64,000 bases of DNA from Algoriphagus boritolerans DSM 17298 = JCM 18970. Lineage in GTDB: Bacteria; Bacteroidota; Bacteroidia; Cytophagales; Cyclobacteriaceae. Of this stretch, positions 1-10,657 are shown piece by piece. Numbering within the stretch: position 1 is the first letter of the stretch; each line of letters begins with the position of its first letter. The position numbers and the translations under genes are program-made. The notes under the pieces are model-generated. The model did no database searches, had not been told where the DNA came from, and saw only the letters and a program-made list of their open reading frames with translations. Location of the stretch: positions 10,212-74,211 of the forward strand of contig NZ_FNVR01000017.1 of NCBI RefSeq assembly GCF_900108085.1, in the 5' to 3' direction.

Positions 1-240
1 CGGGTGAAACCCGTGGATTCGTATTTTATTGGGCAGCACCCACAACCCCGACAGGGGTTGAACTAATGAAAAGGTTATCACACATCGTTTATAAAAAGAT
101 GCTACCCATTTGGGGTTATCCTACTGGAAAAACACATCTAAGCTATTAACCTTTCATCCTTTCGGGATTTAAAAGCCAATATGGCTGAAATTAGTATACC
201 ATAGATTGGGCCTACATGCAAGAAAACCCCGAAAGGAGTG
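1..240. repeat. Intergenic array of short hairpins (end of a longer array)
   Basis: Six small palindromes follow one another about every 40-60 bp: CGGGT/ACCCG at 1-13, TGGG/CCCA at 30-42, CAACCCC/GGGGTTG at 43-60, ACCC/GGGT at 104-116, ATCC/GGAT at 156-168 and ACCCC/GGAGT at 226-239 (the last pairs with one G-T wobble on the minus strand). No open frame of note covers them. The pattern resembles the spaced C-rich/G-rich hairpin repeats often seen between Bacteroidota genes; that resemblance is from memory. The array probably continues to the left of the window. Function unknown. Confidence 0.6.
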
Positions 241-281
241 ATATAGATTTTAAAATCGATTTCCCTTCCCCTCCCTCAAAC

Positions 282-312
282 TTGGCTTTTCTTCTTCTTA
301 CCCCTACCTTTG
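282..312 (+). promoter_or_regulatory. Bacteroidota-type promoter before the ABC-F gene
   Basis: TTG at 282-284 and TACCTTTG at 305-312 are separated by 20 nt, matching the TTG / TAnnTTTG arrangement of the Bacteroidota primary sigma factor. Transcription would start near 318, leaving a 5' leader of about 120 nt before the start codon at 439. Prediction from motif only. Confidence 0.45.
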
Positions 313-429
313 CCAATCTTAAAACTCGGAGGCAGTTCGGGTTTTTTCATTGAACCCAAGCCAAGTATTCCATCTTAACACATCCCGTGATTTATTCAGC
401 TAGTATTCCGCTGAAAAACAAAGAATTAA

Positions 430-2058
<1,629 letters not shown>

Positions 2059-2069
2059 CGGGTAAGAAC

Positions 2070-3467
2070 TTGCTGCTCACTGCAATTATCATCTATTTGG
2101 CAATTACAGTTGCTGTGGGAGCTTGGGCTTCCAAGTTGGTGAAGAATTCCAATGACTTTGTGCTGGCAGGGCGATCCCTGCCACTTTTTCTTTCTGCCTC
2201 TGCCCTTTTTGCGACTTGGTTTGGATCGGAGACGATCTTTGGTGCCTCCTCGGTATTTTTGGAAGAGGGACTTCAGGGCGTGATGGAAGATCCCTTTGGA
2301 GGAGCGCTTTGTCTGATCCTTTTTGGCATGTTTTACCTTCGTCCGATGTATCGGATGGGCGTTTTGACCATCGGAGACGTGTTTAAGAAGGCTTTTGGAA
2401 AGCAAGTGGAGTTTTTTGCAACCCTTTTTATGGTTCCCGTATTTTTCGGATATGTAGCGGCACAGCTTGTGGCCTTGAGTTTGATTTTTGGGACGGTCAC
2501 CGAATTGAGCCTTTTGCAGGGTATCATTTTATCAGCGGGAATTGTAGTGATTTATACCTTTCTCGGTGGGATGTGGGCGATTTCCATCACGGACTTTATC
2601 CAGACAGCGATGATTGTAATCGGACTGCTTTGGGTGACGGTCATGATCAGTCAAGAAGCCGGTGGAGTAAATGAAATCCTATCCAAAGCTCCCGAGGGAA
2701 GTTTTCAATTCTTTCCTGATGCGGGGTTTACTTCTTGGTTGAATTATTTTGGAGCATGGATTATTTTAGGGCTTGGTAGCATTCCCAGTCAGGACATTTA
2801 CCAGCGGGTGATGTCAGCCAAATCCGAAAAAGTCGCCGTACAGTCCACCTACCTCGCCGGAGGATTTTACCTGACTTTTGGGCTTTTGCCCTTATTTATT
2901 GCACTTGGCGCAAAAGTCCTTTATCCCGAACTTTACCTCGAAAACAAGCAGATGCTGCTTCCTTCGATGGTTTTGGCCCATGGGGGTTTGCCTGTTCAGA
3001 TCATTTTCTTCGGAGCTTTGATCTCTGCGATCATGAGTACGGCAAGTTCAGGTTTGCTTGCACCGGCCGCTTTGATCTCTGAAAATCTGATTCGACCCAT
3101 TTTCAGGAAGAAACTCAGGGATTTTCACTTTCTCTGGATTTTGAGATGTAGTGTCGTGTTTGTCGCGCTTGTTGCGACCTACATGGCCTCCCGGGATTCC
3201 AATATTTACGAACTCGTGGCAGGTGCCTCGATTCTGCTGCTTGTTTCTTTGTTTGCACCGTTGACAGCAGGACTTTATTGGAAAAAAGCCTCCAAAACAG
3301 GGGCGCTCCTCTCCATGTTTATCGGTATGAGTGTGTACTGGATTTGCGATAATCAGGAATTGGCGATTGAATCACATGTTTTTGGTCTTTTGGCCAGTAT
3401 CTTTGCGATGGTGGCGGGAAGCTATCTTTTCCCAAACAAGCCCGAAGAAACTTATGAGTTATCCTAA
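2070..3467 (+). CDS. Sodium:solute symporter (SSS family)
   Basis: A 465-residue integral membrane protein with about 12-13 hydrophobic segments spread over its length. The N-terminal part (NDFVLAGRSLPLFLSASALFATWFGSETIFGAS) is typical of the sodium/solute symporter family, as is GLGSIPSQDIYQRVMSAKS in the middle. The substrate cannot be read from sequence. The start is a TTG at 2070: the only nearby ATG (2044) is out of frame and stops at once, so the rarer start is required. The gene begins 11 nt after the ABC-F stop, and its end overlaps the methyltransferase start by 14 nt, so the three genes look like one transcript. Confidence 0.88.
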   Translation: MLLTAIIIYLAITVAVGAWASKLVKNSNDFVLAGRSLPLFLSASALFATWFGSETIFGASSVFLEEGLQGVMEDPFGGALCLILFGMFYLRPMYRMGVLTIGDVFKKAFGKQVEFFATLFMVPVFFGYVAAQLVALSLIFGTVTELSLLQGIILSAGIVVIYTFLGGMWAISITDFIQTAMIVIGLLWVTVMISQEAGGVNEILSKAPEGSFQFFPDAGFTSWLNYFGAWIILGLGSIPSQDIYQRVMSAKSEKVAVQSTYLAGGFYLTFGLLPLFIALGAKVLYPELYLENKQMLLPSMVLAHGGLPVQIIFFGALISAIMSTASSGLLAPAALISENLIRPIFRKKLRDFHFLWILRCSVVFVALVATYMASRDSNIYELVAGASILLLVSLFAPLTAGLYWKKASKTGALLSMFIGMSVYWICDNQELAIESHVFGLLASIFAMVAGSYLFPNKPEETYELS

Positions 3468-4635
3468 AATAATCCTCCAACGGGGGAAAGAGTTTTCACT
3501 TCAGCGTCGCCATCATTGGGTGTTTTCCGGGGCTATTGCCAAAGCAGATCCTGGACTGGAAAGTGGAGATTTGGTGACTGTTTTTTCTGCGAAAGAAGAA
3601 TTCCTTGGCATCGGTCATTTCTCTCAGGGTTCCATTATGGTTCGGATCATTTCTTTCGAGGAAAGAGAAATCGATCAGACCTTTTGGAATGATAAAATCG
3701 CCTCAGCTTATGAATTAAGAAAAAGCCTTGGACTCACTGATAATAAGCAAACTAATGTCTTTCGATTAGTCCATGGTGAAGGGGATTTGCTTCCGGGTTT
3801 GATTGTGGATTTTTATAACGGAACGGCTGTCATTCAGGCACACCACATCGGAATGCACCGACACATCCCTGAGATTTCGGCTGCACTTCAGGTGGTTTTG
3901 GGAGAAAAACTCAAGGGTGTCTACGACAAGAGTGCAGAGACACTTCCCAAGAATCTCGGCATTGCATCCAATGAGTGGGTTTGGGGAAAAGCAGAAACAG
4001 ACCTCGTTCAGGAGTACGGAGCGAGCTATCGAATTGATTGGGAAAAAGGCCAGAAAACCGGCTTTTTCATCGATCAGCGGGAAAATAGGAAACTGGTTTC
4101 GACTTATGCCAAAGGGAAAAAGGTGCTGAATACCTTTTGCTACTCCGGAGGATTTTCTGTGTTGGCATTAAATGAAGGCGCTTCGGAAGTTCACTCGGTG
4201 GACATTTCCAACAAAGCCATTGCACTCACCGAGCAGAATGTGGCCTTAAACCCAGGCTTCACCGGAAAGCACGAATCCATTGTGGCTGATGTGGTTAAGT
4301 ACATTCGCGAGATCGGCGATGACTTTGATCTGATTGTCTTGGATCCACCGGCTTTTGCAAAAAATCTCAAAGCCCGACACAATGCAGTCCAAGCTTACAA
4401 GCGACTGAATGCGGAAGCGATCAGGAAAATAAAACCGGGAGGAATCATCTTTACCTTTTCCTGCAGTCAAGTGGTCGACAAAATTCTCTTTGCGCATACC
4501 ATCGCAGCGGCGGCTATGGAGTCAGGGCGAAAAGTAAAAATCCTGCACAACCTCTCCCAACCTGCCGACCACCCGATCAATATTTTCCATCCGGAAACGG
4601 AGTACCTAAAGGGCTTGGTGCTATATATTGATTGA
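3454..4635 (+). CDS. Class I SAM-dependent rRNA methyltransferase (RlmI-like)
   Basis: A 393-residue protein like the RlmI family, which makes 5-methylcytosine in 23S rRNA. The N-terminal 75 residues form a PUA-like RNA-binding region (RRHHWVFSGAIAKADP). A Rossmann methyltransferase domain follows, with the SAM-binding segment VLNTFCYSGGFSVLALNEGA, the motif IV segment VLDPPAFAKN and a late FSCSQ carrying the candidate catalytic cysteine. The start chosen is the ATG at 3454, because MSYPKIILQRGKE is the usual N-terminus; a longer frame from 3331 would lie inside the symporter gene. The 14-nt overlap with the symporter supports translational coupling. Confidence 0.9.
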   Translation: MSYPKIILQRGKEFSLQRRHHWVFSGAIAKADPGLESGDLVTVFSAKEEFLGIGHFSQGSIMVRIISFEEREIDQTFWNDKIASAYELRKSLGLTDNKQTNVFRLVHGEGDLLPGLIVDFYNGTAVIQAHHIGMHRHIPEISAALQVVLGEKLKGVYDKSAETLPKNLGIASNEWVWGKAETDLVQEYGASYRIDWEKGQKTGFFIDQRENRKLVSTYAKGKKVLNTFCYSGGFSVLALNEGASEVHSVDISNKAIALTEQNVALNPGFTGKHESIVADVVKYIREIGDDFDLIVLDPPAFAKNLKARHNAVQAYKRLNAEAIRKIKPGGIIFTFSCSQVVDKILFAHTIAAAAMESGRKVKILHNLSQPADHPINIFHPETEYLKGLVLYID

Positions 4636-4703
4636 GATTTTAAACAAATAAAGGGCTTCCCTATTTTCTTTTGCATTATTTTCACCCAACAAATCATATC
4701 AAC

Positions 4704-5138
4704 ATGTATACCGGACTCCAACATTTACACTCTGGAATAGCCTATCTCGCCTTAGCTGCGCTGGTTTTAGTCATTATTTACGCATTAATCGGTTCGCTTT
4801 CCGGTAGAGAATTCACCGAAAAAGATCGAAAGATTGCCATGATTGCATTTATCATTTCCCATATTCAGCTGTTGGTGGGTTTGATACTGTACTTCGTCAG
4901 TCCGGTTGGATTTTCACTGCTTACCGCTGGCGGTGCGATGTCTGATTCAGCGGCAAGACTGACAGCTCTGGAGCATCCGCTGATCAATATTTTAGCAATT
5001 GTGATCATCAGTGTAGGTTACATCAGGTCCAAGAAAATATCACTTTCCCGCGGGAAATTTCGAAGCATTTACATGATGTATGCGATTGGTTTTGTATTGA
5101 TCCTGAGTAGAATTCCCTGGGCCAACTGGTTGAATTGA
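4704..5138 (+). CDS. Small four-helix membrane protein of unknown function
   Basis: A 144-residue protein with four hydrophobic segments (about residues 15-38, 50-75, 88-108 and 120-140). Two histidines (HLHSG) stand near the N-terminus, and HP and HIQ motifs occur around helices 2 and 3. Similar small proteins in Bacteroidota are often annotated as cytochrome-b-like or simply as membrane proteins; the His pairs could hold haem, but that is a guess. The ATG at 4704 is preferred over one at 4671 because MYTGLQHLHSG begins right before helix 1. It lies 68 nt after the methyltransferase and is followed by a terminator. Confidence 0.7.
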   Translation: MYTGLQHLHSGIAYLALAALVLVIIYALIGSLSGREFTEKDRKIAMIAFIISHIQLLVGLILYFVSPVGFSLLTAGGAMSDSAARLTALEHPLINILAIVIISVGYIRSKKISLSRGKFRSIYMMYAIGFVLILSRIPWANWLN

Positions 5139-5157
5139 TTCAATCCCAAACTCCTTG

Positions 5158-5185
5158 AAATCCGGTTAACAGCCGGATTTTTTTT
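5158..5185 (+). terminator. Intrinsic terminator after the small membrane protein
   Basis: AAATCCGG (5158-5165) pairs with CCGGATTT (5173-5180) around a 7-nt loop, followed by a run of T to 5185. It lies 20 nt after the stop codon at 5138. Confidence 0.85.
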
Positions 5186-5340
5186 GGATTTTAATAGACA
5201 TTTTCCCTAGGTTGCACCTGTGGCTATTGAAAGGTTCGACCTCTTAGTGGTCATTGCACAGCATTCACACCTTAACTCAGGAAAAATCCCAAACCCTGCA
5301 TCATCGGTCATCCAACATCCAGCATAAACCACTCAACACC

Positions 5341-5361
5341 TTTTGCAACTTTGTTTCAAAA
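5341..5361. promoter_or_regulatory. Inverted repeat, candidate operator of the TonB receptor gene
   Basis: Arms TTTTGCAAC and GTTTCAAAA are separated by 3 nt and match at 8 of 9 positions. The site ends 40 nt before the proposed GTG start. A partial copy (TTTTGCAAC, CGT, GTTACAC) lies at 5392-5410 and overlaps that start, and a TAnnTTTG-like box (TACTTTTG) lies at 5389-5396. The layout suits a metal-responsive repressor such as a Fur/Zur-family protein, but the regulator is inferred, not seen. Confidence 0.4.
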
Positions 5362-5401
5362 ACTCTGGTTTAATTCTTTTGCAGCAATTACTTTTGCAAC
5401 C

Positions 5402-7711
5402 GTGTTACACTATCGAGTCATTCTTTTTCTAGCAGCATTCGCGTTCATTGCCATTGAATCCTATGCGCAACAGTGCAATCTTATCCTCAGAGGAAAAGTT
5501 TTGCACCAAGAGAATGATAATGCGATCGAGGCTGCTTATGTGTGGATTCTAGAAACGAGAACCGGTGCTGTCTCTGATCAAAATGGAAATTTCGTCGTCA
5601 GGGATCTTTGTCCCGGAACCTACACCGTTACCATTCAATTTTTGGGACATAAGGAAATCCGGCAAACGATCAATCTGACAAGCAATACCACTTCGCAAAC
5701 CTTCCGAATGGAGGAAGAGTCCTTTGAACTGGGAGGCGTGGAGGTTCATGGGCATCAGGAGGCCATCCAAACCACCACTGCTGTCAGTTCACTCTATGGA
5801 GACGCCTTGCTTCAGTCCCGGGGTGAAAGCTTAGGGGAAAGTTTAAAGCGCATTGCGGGGGTAACGACTTTTTCTACGGGAAATACTATCTCAAAGCCGG
5901 TCATTCACGGTATGCACAGCAATCGGATTATGATCCTGAACAATGGAATCCGACTGGAAGGACAGCAATGGGGAGCAGAGCATGCGCCGGAGATAGATCC
6001 TTTTCTAGCTGATGAAATCACGGTCATCAAAGGTGCAGAGACCGTCAGATTCGGCCCTGAAGCGATGGGGGGTGTGATCCTGGTCAATCCTCCTTCCCTA
6101 CCGACTTCCAAAAAACATGTCACAGAAATCAACCTGCTCGGAGCAACTAACGGTCGAATGGGTAATATTTCGGCTTCCCATCAGGGCGGATCTAAAAAAA
6201 TAAAAGGATTGGGATATCGCCTTCAGGGCTCGGCCAAAAGAGCGGGCAATGTGCGGTCGCCTGGATATTTTCAGGCCAATACGGGGATGTCGGAGTACAA
6301 CTTTTCAGGATCTGTAGGCTATAGCTCCAAAAAACTCGGAGTGGAAGCTTACTACAGCTTTTTCAACACCGAACTCGGCATCCTGAGAGATGCGCACACA
6401 GGAAACCTCAGCGATCTAACAGAAATCATTGAAAATGGCCGGCCATTTTCAAATCCGGAGTTTAGCTACCAAATCAACAATCCCAGGCAAGTAGTCGCAC
6501 ATCACCTGGCCAAAATCAAGTCACATTACCACCTGAATCCAGAGTGGAAACTCAACTTTCAGTACGGTTTCCAGCTCAATAATCGGGAAGAATACGATCG
6601 GAGAAGGGGGGATTTGAATGCCAGACCCAGCCTGGATCTGCAGCTTTTCACCAACACGATTGACCTGTTTTTGGATCATAATCTAAAGTCCAATTGGAGT
6701 GGTTCCTTTGGTGTCAATGTGATTCAGCAGGCCAATAACAACATCCCCGGTACCGGCGTGACTCCGTTGATTCCCAACTACGACATGTTCAATGCCGGCC
6801 TCTATGCCATGGAAAAGTACCTAAAAGGTCCATTGGAAATAGAAGTGGGTGCGCGATACGATTACAGGACATTAAGCGCTGCAAGATTTGTGCAGGGAGA
6901 ATTACAGGAAGCTGATTTGAGCTATCAAAATTTCTCAGCATTTGCAGGAGGATTATATCAGTTGAGCCCAAATTTCGCATTTACAAGTAATCTGGGTACG
7001 GCATGGAGACCACCGAATGTGAATGAGCTCTTCAGTCAAGGGCTTCATCATGGAGCCGCTGCGGTGGAAATAGGAGATCCAACTATGGTATCGGAGAATT
7101 CTCTCAAATGGGTCAACGGACTGGAATATGAATCTGAAAAAGCATTGGTGGAATTCACTGCCTACGCCAATCAGATCAAAAACTACATCTACTTAAGTCC
7201 GACCGGGGAAACCTTTGTCTCCCTTCGTGGTACGTTTAATGTGTATGAGTATCTGCAGGCAGATGCGTTCTTCTATGGGTTTGACCTGTCTGGCAGCTAT
7301 ACCTTTTCAGATCGACTTAATGGCTACCTGAAAGGATCGATCATTCGAGCCAAGAATACGGATGAGGGGAATTATTTCCCTTTTATTCCTTCGGACAGAA
7401 TGGATTGGGGATTTTCTTATGCATTGGGCAGGGAATCAAATCCAAACTCCGATCGAATCACAGTAGGAAACCTAGTGGTAGCCAGACAAAAACGGGAACC
7501 TGATTTTGATTTGGCAGCAGCTCCACCTGCTTATACTTTATTTAATTTTGGCTATCAAAAAAAAATACAAGTATCTAAAAACCAATTGAATATTGGATTT
7601 CAGATCAATAACCTATTCAATACCGAATACAAGGAATACATGAACCGGTTTCGCTACTTCTCTGCTGATATGGGGCGCAATTTCTTAATCAAACTCAACT
7701 ACAAATTCTAA
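5402..7711 (+). CDS. TonB-dependent receptor, ZnuD-like (candidate zinc receptor)
   Basis: An outer-membrane receptor of 769 residues for TonB-powered uptake. In order: a Sec signal (hydrophobic stretch VILFLAAFAFIAI, cleavage near SYAQ), a carboxypeptidase-like beta-sandwich (about residues 28-105), a plug domain (GESLGESLKRIAGVTTF to GAETVRFGPEAMGGVILV) and a 22-strand-type barrel ending in an aromatic-rich segment with a final Phe (FLIKLNYKF). The plug stretch RIMILNNGIRLEGQQWGAEHAPEID resembles that of ZnuD zinc receptors, and the protein is rich in His near the plug. GTG 5402 is chosen because it starts exactly at a good signal peptide; a TTG at 5351 would add 17 residues and lie inside the inverted repeat. 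Zinc as substrate is inferred; copper or another metal chelate is possible. The downstream lipoprotein gene starts 38 nt later. Confidence 0.88.
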   Translation: MLHYRVILFLAAFAFIAIESYAQQCNLILRGKVLHQENDNAIEAAYVWILETRTGAVSDQNGNFVVRDLCPGTYTVTIQFLGHKEIRQTINLTSNTTSQTFRMEEESFELGGVEVHGHQEAIQTTTAVSSLYGDALLQSRGESLGESLKRIAGVTTFSTGNTISKPVIHGMHSNRIMILNNGIRLEGQQWGAEHAPEIDPFLADEITVIKGAETVRFGPEAMGGVILVNPPSLPTSKKHVTEINLLGATNGRMGNISASHQGGSKKIKGLGYRLQGSAKRAGNVRSPGYFQANTGMSEYNFSGSVGYSSKKLGVEAYYSFFNTELGILRDAHTGNLSDLTEIIENGRPFSNPEFSYQINNPRQVVAHHLAKIKSHYHLNPEWKLNFQYGFQLNNREEYDRRRGDLNARPSLDLQLFTNTIDLFLDHNLKSNWSGSFGVNVIQQANNNIPGTGVTPLIPNYDMFNAGLYAMEKYLKGPLEIEVGARYDYRTLSAARFVQGELQEADLSYQNFSAFAGGLYQLSPNFAFTSNLGTAWRPPNVNELFSQGLHHGAAAVEIGDPTMVSENSLKWVNGLEYESEKALVEFTAYANQIKNYIYLSPTGETFVSLRGTFNVYEYLQADAFFYGFDLSGSYTFSDRLNGYLKGSIIRAKNTDEGNYFPFIPSDRMDWGFSYALGRESNPNSDRITVGNLVVARQKREPDFDLAAAPPAYTLFNFGYQKKIQVSKNQLNIGFQINNLFNTEYKEYMNRFRYFSADMGRNFLIKLNYKF

Positions 7712-7749
7712 CCAATTAAACTAAACTATCAATTTTAACAATTAAAACG

Positions 7750-8346
7750 ATGAAGGATTTAAGAAAATTGCCTATTTACCTGTTTGGTGTTCTTGCCCTC
7801 GGATTTGCATCCTGCGAAAGTAATGATCCCGAGGAGGAGAATGACGGTGAAGTAATCACTGAGGTAACATTGAATTTTCAGGAATTAGACGCAACTGGCA
7901 ATCCAATGGGATTGGTTACCTCATTCAAAGCAAGTGATCCTGAGGGGATCGAAGTGGGCTCTTCACCAATCATCCAGCCTGTTACGTTGACAAGAGGAAA
8001 AACTTACCGAATGACAATTGCAGTCTACAACGGCATTGAAGATGAAGACATCACAGAGGAAATTCTAGCAGAAGCAGATGTGCATCAGTTCTACTTTCTT
8101 GGATCGGCTTTCACAAGTAACATCCTTTCTATTTCCTATGACGACCCAAGTGGAGATTTGATTGGGTTGCAGAATATCCTTAGCGTCTCCTCCTCTCCAG
8201 GAACTAACAACACGCAAATGCAAGTAGTATTGAGACATGATCTCGACAAAAACTTCCCTGGCGCGACCAACCCTAATTTTGCCAATTTTGTTCAAGCTGG
8301 AGGAGAAACAGATCTGGATATCACTTTCCCAGTTGTGATCAATTAA
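7750..8346 (+). CDS. Lipoprotein paired with the TonB receptor
   Basis: A 198-residue lipoprotein with the lipobox FASC (Cys about residue 21) followed by a very acidic stretch (ESNDPEEENDGE), common for surface lipoproteins of Bacteroidota. The rest is predicted beta-rich with no motif I recognise. It follows the receptor gene by 38 nt and precedes a terminator, so the two genes probably form an operon and this protein may help capture or hand over the receptor's ligand. That role is inferred from position only. Confidence 0.75.
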   Translation: MKDLRKLPIYLFGVLALGFASCESNDPEEENDGEVITEVTLNFQELDATGNPMGLVTSFKASDPEGIEVGSSPIIQPVTLTRGKTYRMTIAVYNGIEDEDITEEILAEADVHQFYFLGSAFTSNILSISYDDPSGDLIGLQNILSVSSSPGTNNTQMQVVLRHDLDKNFPGATNPNFANFVQAGGETDLDITFPVVIN

Positions 8347-8365
8347 TCCGAATTCGAAATAAACA

Positions 8366-8395
8366 GAAAAGGCAGCTCAATTGGGCTGCCTTTCT
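8366..8395. terminator. Bidirectional terminator between convergent genes
   Basis: GGCAGCTC (8371-8378) pairs with GGGCTGCC (8383-8390) around an AATT loop with one G-T wobble. The A-run on the left and T-run on the right allow termination on both strands, fitting the convergent genes on either side. Confidence 0.85.
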
Positions 8396-8415
8396 TGCTT
8401 CATCTATTTTTCAGG

Positions 8416-8934
8416 TCAATAGCCTTTATCGCAAATAGCAATCTTGGAAGGATCAAAACCCAGCTCGGAATTAAAGTTTGACCCTACATTTCCAGCGACT
8501 AAAATCACCTTATAGTCTGGACCCTCACTTGCTAAATGTACTTTGACATGTCCATCGAAATTTTGGAATGATTCAAAATCCAACCTGCTTCCATCCGAAA
8601 GTTCTTCGATTCGGGTCGCAGATCTCAAACTCATTGAGTTGACAGGATTCAACATTACCGCAATTGGCGCATCAGGAGTATCATAGCTTCCAAAATGCAA
8701 ATGCGCCGGAAAATTTATGCTAGCGTTCCGTGACCCTTCCCAAATAAGTTGGATATCCAACTCTATTTCTTTATTTGGATATTCACGAATGGTTAAAATT
8801 CCCGTATAGTCAAATTCACTCGATTGATGTAGTGTGTATTTGAGTTCTCTTCCAGTATAGTCGATAGGTTCATTTATATCTCTACAGGAAGCAAGCCCCA
8901 TTGAGATCAATAATCCAAAGAGTAACTTTTTCAT
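8416..8934 (-). CDS. Lipoprotein with a CHRD/SodC-like beta domain
   Basis: A 172-residue lipoprotein: short basic start, hydrophobic stretch, lipobox LASC with Cys near residue 17. The remainder looks like a beta-barrel of the CHRD or Cu/Zn superoxide dismutase type: INFPAHLHFGSYDTPDAPIAVML recalls the HxH region of SodC, and the closing KVILVAGNVGSN resembles CHRD ends. Most of the metal-binding histidines of SodC are absent, so enzyme activity is unlikely. It is a single gene, convergent with the TonB-receptor operon and divergent from the DNA ligase gene. Function unknown. Confidence 0.7.
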   Translation of the reverse strand: MKKLLFGLLISMGLASCRDINEPIDYTGRELKYTLHQSSEFDYTGILTIREYPNKEIELDIQLIWEGSRNASINFPAHLHFGSYDTPDAPIAVMLNPVNSMSLRSATRIEELSDGSRLDFESFQNFDGHVKVHLASEGPDYKVILVAGNVGSNFNSELGFDPSKIAICDKGY

Positions 8935-9064
8935 TTGTATGGAGTTTGATGAAGTAACGAAAAGCTTCCGCTTCCTGTTTTATTCGGATTTAAATTTATC
9001 ATTTTCAGGCATAAACTTGGTGTCCAAAGTCACCAATCCCACAATTTTCCATTCTTCTTGAACC

Positions 9065-10657
9065 ATGAAGCACTTTGCCGAACTGATCACCAAACTCGAC
9101 CAGAGCAATAAAACCGGCGACAAAGTGGATGCTTTGGTTGATTTTTTTGAGAAATCAGCTGACGAGGAGAAGACTTGGGCCGTCGCAATATTTTCCCATC
9201 GTCGTCCAAAACGGCAAATTTCCACCAAACAGCTTCGGGAATGGTGCCAGGAACTCGCCCAAATCCCAGATTGGCTTTTTGATGAATCTTATCATGCGGT
9301 CGGAGATTTGGCAGAGACGATTGCCCTGCTTCTACCATTACCCACTTCGGAAAATGATAAGAACTTGAGTCAATGGATCTGTTTTTTACAAGAGTTAGAA
9401 AAGCTTCCTGAACAAGCCAAAAAGGAGAAAATCCAAGCGGCTTGGTTTCAATTGGACCGAACCGAGCGCTTTATTTTCAATAAACTCATCACTGGAGGAT
9501 TCCGGATTGGAGTCAGTCAGAGTTTGATGAGTCAGGCACTCGCCAAAGTACTTCAACTCGACAAGTCCAATATTGCACATGCCCTGATGGGAAATTGGGA
9601 TCCCCGGCAGGTCAGTTTCTCTGCTTTGTTTGACGCTCAGGAGCTGAAGCTGGACAGTTCCAAGCCCTATCCGTTTTTCCTTGCTCATCCGCTGGAAACC
9701 GATCCTCAAGAATTGGGGGATATCAGCGACTGGCAAGCCGAATGGAAATGGGATGGAATTCGCGGACAGCTCATTCGCAGAAATGGGGAAACCTTCCTTT
9801 GGAGTCGGGGTGAGGAATTGGTCAATGACAAGTTTCCGGAACTGCTGGAACTAGCAGAATCTCTCCCCAACGGCACGGTGATCGATGGGGAAATTATGGC
9901 GTTTCGGGATGGCGAACCCCTGCCCTTTTCACTCCTTCAAACTCGGATTGGAAGAAAAAACCTCAGCAAAAAACAGCTCCAAGAAGCTCCGGTCAGCCTT
10001 TTGGCATATGACCTTTTAGAATTTGAAGGAAATGATATTCGACATCTTCCGATTCAACAGCGCCGAAGTCATTTGGAACGGCTTCATCAAGCATTTCCGC
10101 ATGAGCGATTGCAACTACCTCACTTGATACAAGCAGCCTCCTGGGAGGAATTGAGACAAATCCGTTCCCTTTCCAGAGAACATTTGGCCGAAGGCCTGAT
10201 GCTAAAACGAAAAGACTCCAGCTACGAAGCGGGAAGAAAGCGTGGCGGCTGGTGGAAATGGAAAATCGAACCGCTGACCATCGACGGAGTAATGATCTAT
10301 GCCCAAAAAGGCCATGGACGACGGGCAGACCTGTACAGCGATTATACGTTTGCGGTTTGGGAAGGAGATAACCTAGTTCCTTTTGCCAAAGCATATTCTG
10401 GACTTACCGACGCAGAGATGCGGGAAGTGGACGCTTTTGTGAAGAAAAATACGCGAGAACGCTTTGGTCCAGTCCGCACGGTAAAAGCGGAACTGGTTTT
10501 TGAGATTGCCTTTGAAGGAATTCAGGACAGTCCCCGTCACAAAAGTGGGATTGCACTGCGGTTTCCGCGAATATTGCGCTGGCGCAAAGACAAACCCAAG
10601 GAAGAAGCCAACACTTTGGATGATCTGAAAGCCTTGTTGAAAACCTATGGAGGATAA
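9065..10657 (+). CDS. ATP-dependent DNA ligase (DNA-damage-response type)
   Basis: A 530-residue ATP-dependent ligase. An N-terminal helical DNA-binding domain (about residues 1-200) precedes the nucleotidyltransferase core, whose KxDG motif is EWKWDGIRG with catalytic Lys at residue 228; the later motifs DGEIMAF, LLAYDLLEF, AEGLMLKRKD and WWKWKIEP are present. A C-terminal OB-fold follows, with IAFEGIQDSPRHKSGIALRFPRILRWR. This family is found with an Lhr-like helicase, a nuclease and the phosphatase PdeM, thought to form a repair pathway. Here the helicase gene starts 11 nt before the ligase stop, so the two are coupled; the other partners are not in the window. Confidence 0.93.
   Translation: MKHFAELITKLDQSNKTGDKVDALVDFFEKSADEEKTWAVAIFSHRRPKRQISTKQLREWCQELAQIPDWLFDESYHAVGDLAETIALLLPLPTSENDKNLSQWICFLQELEKLPEQAKKEKIQAAWFQLDRTERFIFNKLITGGFRIGVSQSLMSQALAKVLQLDKSNIAHALMGNWDPRQVSFSALFDAQELKLDSSKPYPFFLAHPLETDPQELGDISDWQAEWKWDGIRGQLIRRNGETFLWSRGEELVNDKFPELLELAESLPNGTVIDGEIMAFRDGEPLPFSLLQTRIGRKNLSKKQLQEAPVSLLAYDLLEFEGNDIRHLPIQQRRSHLERLHQAFPHERLQLPHLIQAASWEELRQIRSLSREHLAEGLMLKRKDSSYEAGRKRGGWWKWKIEPLTIDGVMIYAQKGHGRRADLYSDYTFAVWEGDNLVPFAKAYSGLTDAEMREVDAFVKKNTRERFGPVRTVKAELVFEIAFEGIQDSPRHKSGIALRFPRILRWRKDKPKEEANTLDDLKALLKTYGG

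Noticed and set aside
5351-5401. TTG start at 5351 for the TonB receptor
   Set aside because: It lies within the inverted repeat and would put 17 residues before a good signal peptide starting at GTG 5402.
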